Positions 34,180 to 42,695 of a DNA stretch of 64,000 bases are shown one piece after another. A program made the position numbers and the translations under genes. Every line of letters starts with the position of its first letter. The stretch's first letter is position 1. The stretch spans positions 6,097,738 through 6,161,737 of the forward strand of contig NZ_LR593886.1 of NCBI RefSeq assembly GCF_901538265.1, written 5' to 3'. The DNA is from Gemmata massiliana (GTDB taxonomy: Bacteria; Planctomycetota; Planctomycetia; Gemmatales; Gemmataceae). The notes beneath the pieces are model-generated. The model was given only the letters and a program-made list of their open reading frames with translations. It did no database searches and was not told where the DNA came from.

Positions 34180-36618
34180 ATGTTCGACACACTCTCCGAC
34201 GACGACAAGAACCGCATCACGGCCCGGTCCGAGGAGTTCCAGCGCGCGCTCGGGCGCGAAGATGCGACCGACTGGGAACCGTTCCTCGCGGGCCTAGTTG
34301 GGGACGCGCGCCGGTTGCTCCTCACGGATCTCGTCACGCGCGACCTGGGCCATCGGTGGGCGAAAGGCGAACAGCCGAAGATCGAAGAGTACCTCTCGCG
34401 CTACCCGGAACTCGGCCCGGCGGACCACGTCCCCGCCGCGCTCATACTCGAAGAGTTCCGGTGCCGGGTCCGAGCAGGGTTCGTGCCCGCTTCGACAGAG
34501 TACCGCGACCGGTTCCCCGTGCAATTCGACGCCATTCAGACCGAACTGAACGCGACCGCCGCATCGGGAACGATCGCGGAGGGCGGTTCCCGACCGTGGG
34601 AGCCGATGGCCGAGAGCGTCGTCGCGATGTCGCAGCACTACGAGCTGTTGCGCGAGTTGGGGCGCGGGATGTTCGGTGAGGTGTGGCTCGCACGGAAGAA
34701 GCCGAGCGGCATCGAACGGGCCATCAAGATCCTGCACCAGTCCGCCGACCGCGACGCCGGGCAGCGCGAGCTGAAATCGCTCGAACTCATCAAGAACCTG
34801 CGCCACCCGTACTTACTCGCGACGGAAGACTTCTGGGTCACGAACAACCGGCTCCACATCGTGATGGAGTTGGCCGAGGGGACGCTCCGCGGGCGCATGA
34901 AGGAATACCTCGCTCAAGGTCAACCGGGTGTCCCGGTCGACGAGTTGTTCCAGTACATCGCGGAAGCCGCGGAGGGGCTGGATTACCTCCACTCTCAAAA
35001 AATCACGCACCGCGATGTGAAGCCGGACAACATCCTCATCCTCCACGGCCACGCCAAACTCGCGGACTTCGGCCTCGCGCGGGCGCAAACACAAATCGTG
35101 GAGTCGATGAGCCTCGCGGGTACGCCCGCGTACATGGCGCCGGAGATATGGGGCGGTGAGGGCGGCCCGGCCAGCGATCTGTACAGTTTGGCGTTCGCTT
35201 ACGTTGAACTGCGACAGGGGCGGTCGCCGCTGCGTCCCCGACCGCTCATAGAACTGATGATCGCGCACAAGGAAGGGAGTTACGAATTCACCGAAACGGT
35301 GACCGAACCCGAGCGGGGTGTGTTACTCCGGGCACTGGCCGCACAACCACAGGACCGTCACCCAACCTGCGTGGACTTCGCCGCGGATCTCGCCGGGGCA
35401 CTCGGGCTGCCCTTCGCGGGCGGCGGGCGCCGAGTGACGGGGCGCGGATCTTCCCACCACGGCAGCCCGCCCCCTCCCGTATTCGGTTCGGCCGCCGCGT
35501 TCGAGAGTGGCAACCTCCCGCCACCGGAAACCGGCATCGCCGGTGGAACGGTCGTCATCGACTCGCTAAAGCGCAAACCCAAGCCCCCTCCGGAGCCGCT
35601 TCCAGAAGCTGAGCCGCTCCCCGAGGAAGAGTTCGCTCCCACAGAATCGCGGCGCCCGTGGCCCCTGTTTGCGGGCGGAGGACTCGCACTGGCGGTTCTT
35701 GTTGCGTTCGGCATCTGGGCAGCAACCGGCGGCACCAAAACCATCTCGACGGAACCCGAACCCCTCGCCCAAGGAAAACCAGAACCTCCCGACCCAGGCC
35801 CGAAACTGCCCGGTCCGGGCGTCCCACAACCCGCTGACCCACTGCTGACAGATACCGTTCTCGGAGCGGCCGGCGCGGTCGCCAACCAAACGAACAAACG
35901 GATAGAGATTCCGCCGATGCCGGAGCCAAAATGGGTGTTCCCCACGGGCACGATTCCGGAACCGGGCACCAAAAAAGTGCAACTCGTCGGTAAACGCGCA
36001 CCCGAGTGGGTGTTTGTCGATCGAGGGAACGAAAAGGTACGTTTCCGCCTCATTACGGGGCAATCCGGGCCGAGTTTGGCCCCGTTCTACATCGCAGAAA
36101 CGAAAGTCACGAACAAGCTGTTCGCGGGCGGCGCCGGCGACGACAAACCGGTCGTGAGCGTGACCGCGCTCGCTGCCCAGGGATTCGCGCAAAAAGCGTT
36201 CGGTGGTGACCTCCCAACCGAGGATCAATGGGACCGCGCGGCCGGCTTCTTCGACCGAGACGAACAAACGGGACCGACACTATCGCCGGGCCGCGCGTGG
36301 CTCGGGAAAGATGCTCCCGGTTCAGTGAAACGCCCGACGAACGAAGCCGATGTGAACCGCTTCGGGTTGCTCGATATGGCCGGCAACGGCCGCGAATGGA
36401 CGCGAACAATCTTCACGCGAGACGGTAAGCGGAAGGTTCTCGGTGCGGACGCTCTGGAAGCAACCGACAAGATCGTTCTTCGCGGCCGGGCGTTCTTCCT
36501 GGAGCGCCCGCTCACATTCAAAATGCTGGAAACGGAGCGCACTACGCAACCACAAGCCGCGACCGCCACCGTTGCCAGCCCGTACACGAGCTTCCGGGTC
36601 GTGCTCCCGCTACCGTGA
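34180..36618 (+). CDS. Ser/Thr protein kinase with FGE/sulfatase-modifying-factor-like C terminus
   Basis: An 812-residue membrane kinase. Residues 1-150 form a helical N-terminal domain common in planctomycete kinases; the kinase domain runs from about 154 to 415 with LGRGMFGEVWLA (160-171), Lys183, HRDVKPDN (277-284), DFG (296-298) and APE (320-322). A Pro-rich linker leads to one membrane helix (about 495-518) and a C-terminal FGE-sulfatase-like domain (FYIAETKVTNKLF, LPTEDQWDRAAGFF, RFGLLDMAGNGREWTR), which in many bacteria is a binding rather than catalytic module. The ATG at 34180 is chosen. Divergent from the WD40-caspase gene; its 3' end overlaps the permease gene end by 9 bp. Confidence 0.9.
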   Translation: MFDTLSDDDKNRITARSEEFQRALGREDATDWEPFLAGLVGDARRLLLTDLVTRDLGHRWAKGEQPKIEEYLSRYPELGPADHVPAALILEEFRCRVRAGFVPASTEYRDRFPVQFDAIQTELNATAASGTIAEGGSRPWEPMAESVVAMSQHYELLRELGRGMFGEVWLARKKPSGIERAIKILHQSADRDAGQRELKSLELIKNLRHPYLLATEDFWVTNNRLHIVMELAEGTLRGRMKEYLAQGQPGVPVDELFQYIAEAAEGLDYLHSQKITHRDVKPDNILILHGHAKLADFGLARAQTQIVESMSLAGTPAYMAPEIWGGEGGPASDLYSLAFAYVELRQGRSPLRPRPLIELMIAHKEGSYEFTETVTEPERGVLLRALAAQPQDRHPTCVDFAADLAGALGLPFAGGGRRVTGRGSSHHGSPPPPVFGSAAAFESGNLPPPETGIAGGTVVIDSLKRKPKPPPEPLPEAEPLPEEEFAPTESRRPWPLFAGGGLALAVLVAFGIWAATGGTKTISTEPEPLAQGKPEPPDPGPKLPGPGVPQPADPLLTDTVLGAAGAVANQTNKRIEIPPMPEPKWVFPTGTIPEPGTKKVQLVGKRAPEWVFVDRGNEKVRFRLITGQSGPSLAPFYIAETKVTNKLFAGGAGDDKPVVSVTALAAQGFAQKAFGGDLPTEDQWDRAAGFFDRDEQTGPTLSPGRAWLGKDAPGSVKRPTNEADVNRFGLLDMAGNGREWTRTIFTRDGKRKVLGADALEATDKIVLRGRAFFLERPLTFKMLETERTTQPQAATATVASPYTSFRVVLPLP

Positions 36619-37614
36619 GCCCTTTTGCCGCCAGCGGTTCAGACTCACGTTCGCGATGAGTAGCGCACCAATGAGCACGTACTGCATCTCGACCGGCACG
36701 TTGAAGAGACTCACGCCGTTCTTGATGAGGATCAGGATCAGCACTCCGAGCATCGCCCCCACTACCGTCCCGCGCCCGCCCGATAAACTCGCGCCGCCGA
36801 TCACCACGGCCGTAATCACGTCCAGTTCGAGTTGCTCGCCGAGTGTCGGGTTCCCGCTGTTGCTGTGCGCGAACAGGATCACGCCGGCCCAACCTGTCAG
36901 TAGGCCCGCGAGCGTGTAGACGAGCAGTTTCGTCCGCGTCACGTTCACACCGCACAACCGGGCGGTCGCTTCGTTCGACCCGACCGCGTACAGGTGCCGC
37001 CCAAAAACCGTGAGTTTGAGTAACACGGCCGTCAGAATCGCCAGCAACACGAGCGACCACAATCCGGGGTTTGTGAGCGACACGCGGCCCACCGTATCCA
37101 CCCACTCCGGCGTCCCGCCGAGCGGGAACGGGAGCGTCGTGCGGGCCGCGAGCCACACTGCAACGCCACGCGCGATCCCGAACATCCCGAGCGTCGCGAC
37201 GAACGGCGGGAGTTGTAGCTTCGTGACGAGCACGCCGTTAATCAGGCCACACAATCCCCCCGCCATTACTCCAACCACGATCGCGACGAAGCTGTTTGTC
37301 GGCGAGGGACCGGAAGAGGTGTACATCGCGGTGTAGACCCGCATCGTAACCACGGTGACGAGCGCGACCGTCGCCCCGACAGACAGGTCAATCCCCCCAC
37401 CGATAAGCACGAGCAGCATTCCTAGAGCCACAACTGCAGGGACGGTTCCTTCGTGGAGCAACACACGCAGATTGCCAAGGCTGAGAAACGTCCCGAGTTC
37501 GCCCTTGATCCCGATCAACACGGTGAACAGCGCCAGCACCGCGACGAAGCCGATCCACGGGCCGGCGGGGAGGCTAAACGATTTCGCACCAGATCCAGGC
37601 GGAGAGGTAGACAT
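36610..37614 (-). CDS. Ribose-type ABC transporter permease
   Basis: A 334-residue inner membrane permease of the RbsC/AraH branch. It has the typical eight to ten hydrophobic helices (WIGFVAVLALFTVLIGIKGE, AVVALGMLLVLIGGGIDLSV, YTLAGLLTGWAGVILFAHSN, VVIGGASLSGGRGTVVGAML) and the family loop GGIDLSVGATVAL. It would form the channel for a sugar or related polyol with the ATPase encoded upstream. The ATG at 37612-37614 is chosen. It lies 41 bp after the ATPase stop, in the same operon. Its stop codon overlaps the convergent kinase stop by 9 bp, so the two transcription units end on each other. Confidence 0.9.
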   Translation of the reverse strand: MSTSPPGSGAKSFSLPAGPWIGFVAVLALFTVLIGIKGELGTFLSLGNLRVLLHEGTVPAVVALGMLLVLIGGGIDLSVGATVALVTVVTMRVYTAMYTSSGPSPTNSFVAIVVGVMAGGLCGLINGVLVTKLQLPPFVATLGMFGIARGVAVWLAARTTLPFPLGGTPEWVDTVGRVSLTNPGLWSLVLLAILTAVLLKLTVFGRHLYAVGSNEATARLCGVNVTRTKLLVYTLAGLLTGWAGVILFAHSNSGNPTLGEQLELDVITAVVIGGASLSGGRGTVVGAMLGVLILILIKNGVSLFNVPVEMQYVLIGALLIANVSLNRWRQKGSR

Positions 37615-37655
37615 TGCGAGCCACTTTGGGTTTCTTGACGGGTCCAATTTCGTGA

Positions 37656-39140
37656 TTATGCCCCGGTCGCGGTGGCGATCACCTGTTCCGGGGTCCATTC
37701 GCTGATCGGTCGTACCGGCGAGAGCTTGCCGCGGCACATCACCGCAAGCGTGTCACACACGCCGAACAGTTCGGGGAGGTAACTGCTTACCACCAGCACC
37801 GCTTTACCGCTCGCGGCCGCGGCACCGATTTGCCGGTAGATGTCGGCTTTGCTCCCCACGTCCACGCCCTTCGTCGGCTCATCGAGCAGGAGTACGTCCG
37901 CGTGCTGGTGGAAGAGGCGGGCGATCGCAACTTTTTGCTGGTTCCCGCCGCTGAGATCGCCGACGGCCTGGTCCGCGTCACGGAACTTCACCCCGAACCG
38001 CGTGAGAACCTCGCCAACGGCCCCGCGCAACCAGGACCGCGACAGGAACCCGAACGTGGAACCGGTATCGAGTTGGCTGAGAACAACGTTGTCGCTGATG
38101 GACAGATCGAGCGCCAGCCCTTCCGTCTTGCGGTCCTCGCTCACCAGCCCCACGCCCTGCCCGATGCGTTCCGCAGGGGTCGCGCGTTCGTTACTGTGTG
38201 CCCCCACCTTCACCCGACCGGCCCGAACGGGGTCGAGTCCGTACACCGCGCGGAGCAGTTCCGTGCGCCCGGAACCGATGATCCCCGCGATACCGAGGAT
38301 CTCCCCACGGCGCAACGTGAGATTCGCGCCGGTCGGCAGTTCCTCGCCGTTCAAGTCAGCGAGTTCGAGCACCGGCGCGCCGATCTCGTGCGGGGTCCGC
38401 GGGTACTGCTCCGTGACCGTCCGCCCGACCATCATCTCAACGACCTTCTCGCGCGTCACGTCCCCCCAGCGCCCGCTGCCGACCGCCTGCCCGTCGCGCA
38501 GTACCGTGAACCGATCCGCGATGGCGTCGAGTTCTTCGAGAAAGTGGCTGATGTAAACGACCGTAACGCCCCGAGACTTCAACGATCTCACCAGCTCGAA
38601 GAGGCGTTTCGCGTCCTCTTGCGTGAGCGCGCTAGTCGGCTCATCAAGAACGAGCACCTTCACGTCCGAGAGCAGCGCGCGAGCGATCTCGACCACTTGC
38701 CGCCCGGCGGGGTTGAGGGTCGCGATCGGTGCATCAGGTTTGATTTCCGGGTGCCCGAGCTGCGCGAGCGCCGACTCAACCCGTGCGCGGTTGGCGCTTG
38801 CAGTGAGGAGCCCGAATCCGTTGTGTTCCTGCCCGAGCGTGACGTTCGCTTCAACAGTAAGGTCCGGGCAGATCGCGAGTTCCTGATAGATCATCGCGAC
38901 GCCGCGCTCGCGTGCCGATTGCGGCCCGGTGGGGCGGTAAACGGCCCCGTCGAGTTCCATTGCCCCGGTATCGGGCTGTTCCGCGCCCGAAAGGATCTTC
39001 ATGAGCGTGGACTTACCGGCCCCGTTCTCACCGACGATCGCGTGAACTTCTCCGGGCCGCAGTTCGAGATCGACGCCGCGCAGTGCGGCCGTCGGCCCGT
39101 AGCTCTTGCGAATATCACTCATGCGGAGACGGGATGTCAT
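37656..39140 (-). CDS. Ribose-type ABC transporter ATP-binding protein
   Basis: A 494-residue protein with two ABC modules, as in RbsA/XylG. The first is complete: Walker A GENGAGKST, signature LNPAGRQVVEIARALL and Walker B KVLVLDEPTSAL. The second has a degenerate P-loop (GEILGIAGIIGSGRTELLRA) but intact LSGGNQQKVAIARLF and VLLLDEPTKGVDVGSK, exactly as in the family. It energises import of a monosaccharide together with the permease and binding protein. Its ATG overlaps the stop of the DUF559 gene in the sequence ATGA (39137-39140), an arrangement for translational coupling that is normally made with the binding-protein gene. Confidence 0.92.
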   Translation of the reverse strand: MTSRLRMSDIRKSYGPTAALRGVDLELRPGEVHAIVGENGAGKSTLMKILSGAEQPDTGAMELDGAVYRPTGPQSARERGVAMIYQELAICPDLTVEANVTLGQEHNGFGLLTASANRARVESALAQLGHPEIKPDAPIATLNPAGRQVVEIARALLSDVKVLVLDEPTSALTQEDAKRLFELVRSLKSRGVTVVYISHFLEELDAIADRFTVLRDGQAVGSGRWGDVTREKVVEMMVGRTVTEQYPRTPHEIGAPVLELADLNGEELPTGANLTLRRGEILGIAGIIGSGRTELLRAVYGLDPVRAGRVKVGAHSNERATPAERIGQGVGLVSEDRKTEGLALDLSISDNVVLSQLDTGSTFGFLSRSWLRGAVGEVLTRFGVKFRDADQAVGDLSGGNQQKVAIARLFHQHADVLLLDEPTKGVDVGSKADIYRQIGAAAASGKAVLVVSSYLPELFGVCDTLAVMCRGKLSPVRPISEWTPEQVIATATGA

Positions 39141-39805
39141 AGCAACCCCTCCCCAACCCCTCCCCTAAGCAGAGAGGGGCTTAATACCGGCGTTGATGAC
39201 GGGGTGAAGCCTTCTGGTTCTGGATCTGCTCCCCCTTCCTTCTTAGGGAAGGGGGCTGGGGGGTTAGGTTCTGCCCCCCGCTCTGCGCACGCCGCGGTGA
39301 TAGACAAAACAACGCTCTCCGTATCGGTGACGACCGCGTTATTACGAAATCGCATAACGTGAATGCCGCGCAACGCAAATGCCGTCGTTCGCCGCTCGTC
39401 GTAGTCGGCTTGATAGTCGTGAACCGGGCCATCTACTTCAACAACGAGCGCCGCGACGTGACAGTAAAAATCGGCAATGTAACCTTCGATGACCTGTTGG
39501 CGACGGAAGTGATACCCGAGCCGGTTTCCGCGCAGACGTTCCCACAGGATACGCTCGGCTGGTGTCATCTGGCGGCGCAGTTCCTTCGCCAATTGCGTTT
39601 TCGTTTCTCCGACACGCTGCCCGCGAACGACGTACCTTGCGCGTTTTTCTCCCCTAACCATTCCTGAGAGCGACACCGGAAGTTCGGGAGATGGGGTGAT
39701 ATTTGGTTCTGCTTCCCCATCCTTCATCACCAGTCCAGGAGAAGCTCCGCTGACAGGATCGGCGCACGAAAAAGCGAAGGGGGTTTGGGGGTTAGATTCT
39801 TTCAT
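39137..39805 (-). CDS. DUF559 (Vsr-like) endonuclease-domain protein
   Basis: A 222-residue protein. The central block (about residues 73-170: LAKELRRQMTPAERILWERL, YHFRRQQVIEGYIADFYC, LVVEVDGPVHDY, HVMRFRNNAVV) is a DUF559 domain, related to very-short-patch-repair and restriction nucleases, with Asp in IADF and the Glu-x-Asp in VVEVDG as likely catalytic residues. The two ends are low-complexity and look repeat-derived: ESNPQTPF near the N terminus and EPNPPAPF near the C terminus match the same 25-bp repeat. Both ends overlap neighbouring genes by ATGA. It interrupts a sugar transporter operon, so it is likely a later insertion rather than a transport component. Confidence 0.8.
   Translation of the reverse strand: MKESNPQTPFAFSCADPVSGASPGLVMKDGEAEPNITPSPELPVSLSGMVRGEKRARYVVRGQRVGETKTQLAKELRRQMTPAERILWERLRGNRLGYHFRRQQVIEGYIADFYCHVAALVVEVDGPVHDYQADYDERRTTAFALRGIHVMRFRNNAVVTDTESVVLSITAACAERGAEPNPPAPFPKKEGGADPEPEGFTPSSTPVLSPSLLRGGVGEGLL
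39248..39272 (-). repeat. 25-bp repeat inside the 3' part of the DUF559 gene
   Basis: GAAGGGGGCTGGGGGGTTAG then GTTCT. It matches the copy at 39776-39800 at 22 of 25 positions, in the same orientation and the same reading frame; translated on the minus strand it gives EPNPPAPF. Confidence 0.75.
39776..39800 (-). repeat. 25-bp repeat inside the 5' part of the DUF559 gene
   Basis: GAAGGGGGTTTGGGGGTTAG then ATTCT, three bases from the start codon region. Translated on the minus strand it gives ESNPQTPF. A more decayed related stretch (EPNITPSP) occurs at about 39690-39712. Confidence 0.75.
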
Positions 39806-40848
39806 CGCTTCGGCCCCTTCCGCAGTTCTTCGGTGGTGCGCTTGGCCTGCGTTTCGGGGTCGTACAGCCCGAGCGTGAACACCGAATTGAGGTTCTCCTT
39901 CGTGACGAGGTACTCACCGGTGCTCTCGCTCATGTCCTTCCGCCCGTTGCTCACATCACGCCCACGCAGGTACCGCACGCAGTACCAAGTTGACAGGTAT
40001 CCCATGCGGTACGGGTCTTGCAAAATGCTGCCGATCACGTCACCTTCCTGGATGGATTGCAGCAGCGGCTTGCTCGCGTCGAACCCCATCAGGAGCACTT
40101 TCTTGTTCAGCCCCTGCGAGCGCAACACGTCGGCCGTGCCGGACGCGGACGATTCGTTCGGTGCGAAGATCCCGTCCACCTGGTTGCCGAACTGAAGGAT
40201 GAGTGGCCCCGCTTCGCGCATCGCGGAATCACGTGTCGCCCCAGCGTACTTGTCCGTCGAGAGCCAGACCGCGTCCGGGCAGATTTTCTTCACCGTCTCT
40301 TCAAAGCCCCGCTCGCGGTCCTCCGTGGCTTGCGAACCGACCGCGTAGCGGAACAGGATCAGTTTTGGCTTGCCTTTCCCCTGCTTTTTGAGTTCCCCGA
40401 TGAGGTGACGGGCGGCGAGGCACCCGCCGTTGTAGTTGTCGGTCGCGACGTACTTGACGAAGTGATCGGGATCATCGAGTCCGGAGTCGATGATGACAAC
40501 GGGCACGCCCGCGTCAGCCGCGCGTTTCACGCAGGCGGTCATAGTGCGGCTGTGCTGCGGGGCGAGCACGATACCGCTCGCGCCGGTCGCCACGCGCCGG
40601 TCGACGATCCGGATCTGTTCGATCGCGTCGCGCTCGCGCAGCGGGCCGTCGAAAATGATTCGCACCGTGGTGCCGTCTTCGGCCCTCAGATCGTCCGCGC
40701 AGCGCTCGGCCCCGCGGCGCACCGACTGCCAGTGCTCGTGCGTCAGCCCCTTCGGGATGACGACGACGGTGAACTGTTCCTCGGGTTTCTGGCACCCGAA
40801 CAGGACCGGCAGCGCGGCGGCGAGCAGGTAATAAAGCAGACGCGGCAT
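39802..40848 (-). CDS. Sugar ABC transporter substrate-binding lipoprotein
   Basis: A 348-residue periplasmic binding protein of the ribose/galactose type (PBP1 fold). The leader LLYYLLAAALPVLFGC carries a lipobox with Cys19 as the likely lipidated residue. The mature part reads FTVVVIPKGLTHEHWQSVRR, SGIVLAPQHSRTMTACVKRA, VPVVIIDSGLDDPDHFVKYV and ATDNYNGGCLAARHLIGELK, all family patterns. It delivers a sugar or similar ligand to the permease; the ligand is not deducible. It is the first gene of the operon and its TGA overlaps the DUF559 ATG. A ribose-type operon normally places the ATPase directly next, so the DUF559 gene separates natural partners. Confidence 0.9.
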   Translation of the reverse strand: MPRLLYYLLAAALPVLFGCQKPEEQFTVVVIPKGLTHEHWQSVRRGAERCADDLRAEDGTTVRIIFDGPLRERDAIEQIRIVDRRVATGASGIVLAPQHSRTMTACVKRAADAGVPVVIIDSGLDDPDHFVKYVATDNYNGGCLAARHLIGELKKQGKGKPKLILFRYAVGSQATEDRERGFEETVKKICPDAVWLSTDKYAGATRDSAMREAGPLILQFGNQVDGIFAPNESSASGTADVLRSQGLNKKVLLMGFDASKPLLQSIQEGDVIGSILQDPYRMGYLSTWYCVRYLRGRDVSNGRKDMSESTGEYLVTKENLNSVFTLGLYDPETQAKRTTEELRKGPKR

Positions 40849-40965
40849 GGGTGCCCCGTGGGAGAGTGTTCGCAGAAGGTACCCGCGGAGCGCGCGGGGG
40901 TCAAGTTTCCGGGGCGCATCTGTCGATACAACGTGCTTGAGGGATCTCCCGCGAGCGCCGGACCC

Positions 40966-41604
40966 ATGCCGCCCGACCAGCCACCGCCGATCAACCTGAT
41001 CCGCGTCTTCGACTTTTACGTGACGCTGATGTTCGTCATCAGCCTCGTGCGGCGCTGGGACGTGTACCTCAACGCGGTGCGCATCCTGATCGGGGTCCGC
41101 GGGCGCTGGCCGAAACTCATCTCACGGCTCAGCGAGCACAGCAGCCTCATCCTGAACTGGGCGTTCTTCCGCCCCGCGATCCTCGCCCTGGCCCTTACGG
41201 TCGTTCAACTGATCGTGTCGCGGGCCATTTTCCCGCTCGCGGTGCTTACTGGCCCCCAACTCCAGCACGAGTGGTGGTGGGTGCCGATCATCTTCGTGCC
41301 GCTCGTGCCGATGCTCGCGGTGGACGTCTACTTTGTGGTCCGCGTGGGTAAGTTCGACCACAACGAGACGGTAAAGTACTTCGATCAGGCGGAAACGTGG
41401 CTCGGCTGGAAGGGACCGGCCGTGCGCGCGCTCACGCTGGGTCTGGTGAACCCGCACAAGATGGTCGACGACGAGGTGCGCAAGAGCCTGCAGGACTACC
41501 GCAGCACACTGAATGCGTCGCTGTGGTGGGTGTCCGTGCAAATCGGGCTGCGCCTGATCTTCGGCCTCACGCTTTGGACCGTCTGGGCGATTCACACTTT
41601 ATAA
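40966..41604 (+). CDS. Hypothetical membrane protein
   Basis: A 212-residue protein with predicted helices near residues 13-30, about 60-80, 85-115 and 185-210 and a cytoplasmic helical region between (GKFDHNETVKYFDQAETWLG). It carries no recognised domain. The ATG at 40966 is chosen by its position at the start of a hydrophobic-pattern region (MPPDQPPPINLIRVFDFYVT); an open frame extends further upstream without coding character. It is the first of three plus-strand genes closely spaced (30 and 19 bp gaps), with a DinB gene and another membrane protein, probably an operon. Homologues of this type occur in planctomycetes, from memory, without function. Confidence 0.68.
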   Translation: MPPDQPPPINLIRVFDFYVTLMFVISLVRRWDVYLNAVRILIGVRGRWPKLISRLSEHSSLILNWAFFRPAILALALTVVQLIVSRAIFPLAVLTGPQLQHEWWWVPIIFVPLVPMLAVDVYFVVRVGKFDHNETVKYFDQAETWLGWKGPAVRALTLGLVNPHKMVDDEVRKSLQDYRSTLNASLWWVSVQIGLRLIFGLTLWTVWAIHTL

Positions 41605-41634
41605 ATGGCCCACCGCCCCCCGCGAGGACTCATC

Positions 41635-42123
41635 ATGGCCGGCGATCTCCGTTCCGCACTCACTGACGCCGTTGGCGACGAACTGGACGCGGCACTGTCG
41701 CGCATCGTTCACTGCGTGAACCAACTGACCGACGCCCAAGTGTGGTGGCGCCCGCCGGAGGGCACGAACGCCATCGGAAACCTTGTGTTGCACCTCACAG
41801 GGAACATTCAGCAGATCATCGCGAACAACCTGACCAACGCACCCGACACGCGGGACCGCCCGGCCGAGTTCGCCGCACGCGACGTCGTACCGAAAGCCGA
41901 TCTACTTGGTCGTTTGACGGCCGCGGTCGCTGCGGCCAAAGCTGCGGTCGCGGGCGCCACGGTCGAGCTGCTCACGGCCGTGCGCCGGGTGAACTCTTTC
42001 GATTGGACCGGCATCCAGGCGGTCGTGCGGAGCGTGGCGCACTTCCGCGGGCACACGCAAGAGATCATCCACATCACCCGCAGTGTCCTCGGCGCCGACT
42101 ACCAGTTCGCCGGGCCGCGCTGA
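41635..42123 (+). CDS. DinB-like protein (DUF1572 type)
   Basis: A 162-residue four-helix-bundle protein. It shows the DUF1572/DinB pattern: LSRIVHCVNQLTDAQVWWRP, NAIGNLVLHLTGNIQQIIAN with a His metal ligand, and VVRSVAHFRGHTQEIIHITR with the C-terminal His pair. Members are putative metal-dependent transferases or hydrolases of unknown substrate. Two starts are possible: ATG 41605 directly after the preceding stop, and ATG 41635, preferred because GAGGA lies seven bases upstream. It is the middle gene of a three-gene run with two membrane proteins. Confidence 0.78.
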   Translation: MAGDLRSALTDAVGDELDAALSRIVHCVNQLTDAQVWWRPPEGTNAIGNLVLHLTGNIQQIIANNLTNAPDTRDRPAEFAARDVVPKADLLGRLTAAVAAAKAAVAGATVELLTAVRRVNSFDWTGIQAVVRSVAHFRGHTQEIIHITRSVLGADYQFAGPR

Positions 42124-42142
42124 TCACGATTGGGGTCGATTC

Positions 42143-42694
42143 ATGACGGACGCGGACGCCCAGCCGAAGCCCCCTTCGGCCGACGAAGTGAACCGCCTCT
42201 GGCAGCACGGGATGCACGAGGAACGGCTGTTTCACGACCGGTTGAACTACTTCTCGTTCCTCGAAACGGGCCTCCTGACGATCTGCGGCATCATGTACAA
42301 CAAGGAACCCGCGATCGGGTTCTTCCTCCCGATTACGGTCGTCGGGTTGCTGTTCACGCTGCTGTGGATCGTCATCCAAAAGCGCCACTGGACGTACTGC
42401 GAACACATCAACTCGCGCATCAGAGTGCTCGTGCCCGAGTACAAGGCCACGCTCGACGGCTACGTCCGACCGGGGCGCCGCGACGGGTTTTCTCTCTCGA
42501 AACCGCTCGCGCTGGCGGTGCCGTTCCTGTTCGCCTGCACCTGGGTCGCGTTCCTCGTGTGGATCTTGGTAAGAAACCACGTACCAACCGTCGCGGAAGG
42601 CGTCACGGTCGAGCGCATCGGGCTCGTGGTGCTGGCGGCAGCACTGGTGTGGGTAATGTTCAAGCTCCGGCGCCTGGAACAGCGCCTCAAGTAA
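42143..42694 (+). CDS. Hypothetical membrane protein
   Basis: A 183-residue protein with an N-terminal soluble part (MTDADAQPKPPSADEVNRLW), a paired hydrophobic hairpin (about 47-80: LLTICGIMYNKEPAIGFFLP and VVGLLFTLLWIVIQ) and a second pair near 120-170 (ALAVPFLFACTWVAFLVWIL, IGLVVLAAALVWVMFKL). The topology (two helical hairpins with a soluble loop of about 40 residues containing HINSRIRVLVPEYKATLDGY) recalls small membrane sensors or effectors, for example the two-hairpin effectors of some nucleotide-signalling systems, but no such partner enzyme is adjacent. The start at 42143 follows GGGG. Its stop is one base from the convergent MBL gene stop. Confidence 0.68.
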   Translation: MTDADAQPKPPSADEVNRLWQHGMHEERLFHDRLNYFSFLETGLLTICGIMYNKEPAIGFFLPITVVGLLFTLLWIVIQKRHWTYCEHINSRIRVLVPEYKATLDGYVRPGRRDGFSLSKPLALAVPFLFACTWVAFLVWILVRNHVPTVAEGVTVERIGLVVLAAALVWVMFKLRRLEQRLK

Positions 42695-42695
42695 G

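Noticed and set aside
39137..39290. Pro-rich C-terminal tail of the DUF559 protein as a separate domain
   Set aside because: The low-complexity tail is encoded by repeat-like DNA, so it is treated as part of the insertion module, not a functional domain.
37830..39362. 510-codon plus-strand frame opposite the sugar ABC ATPase
   Set aside because: Antisense of Walker and signature motifs; no coding features of its own.
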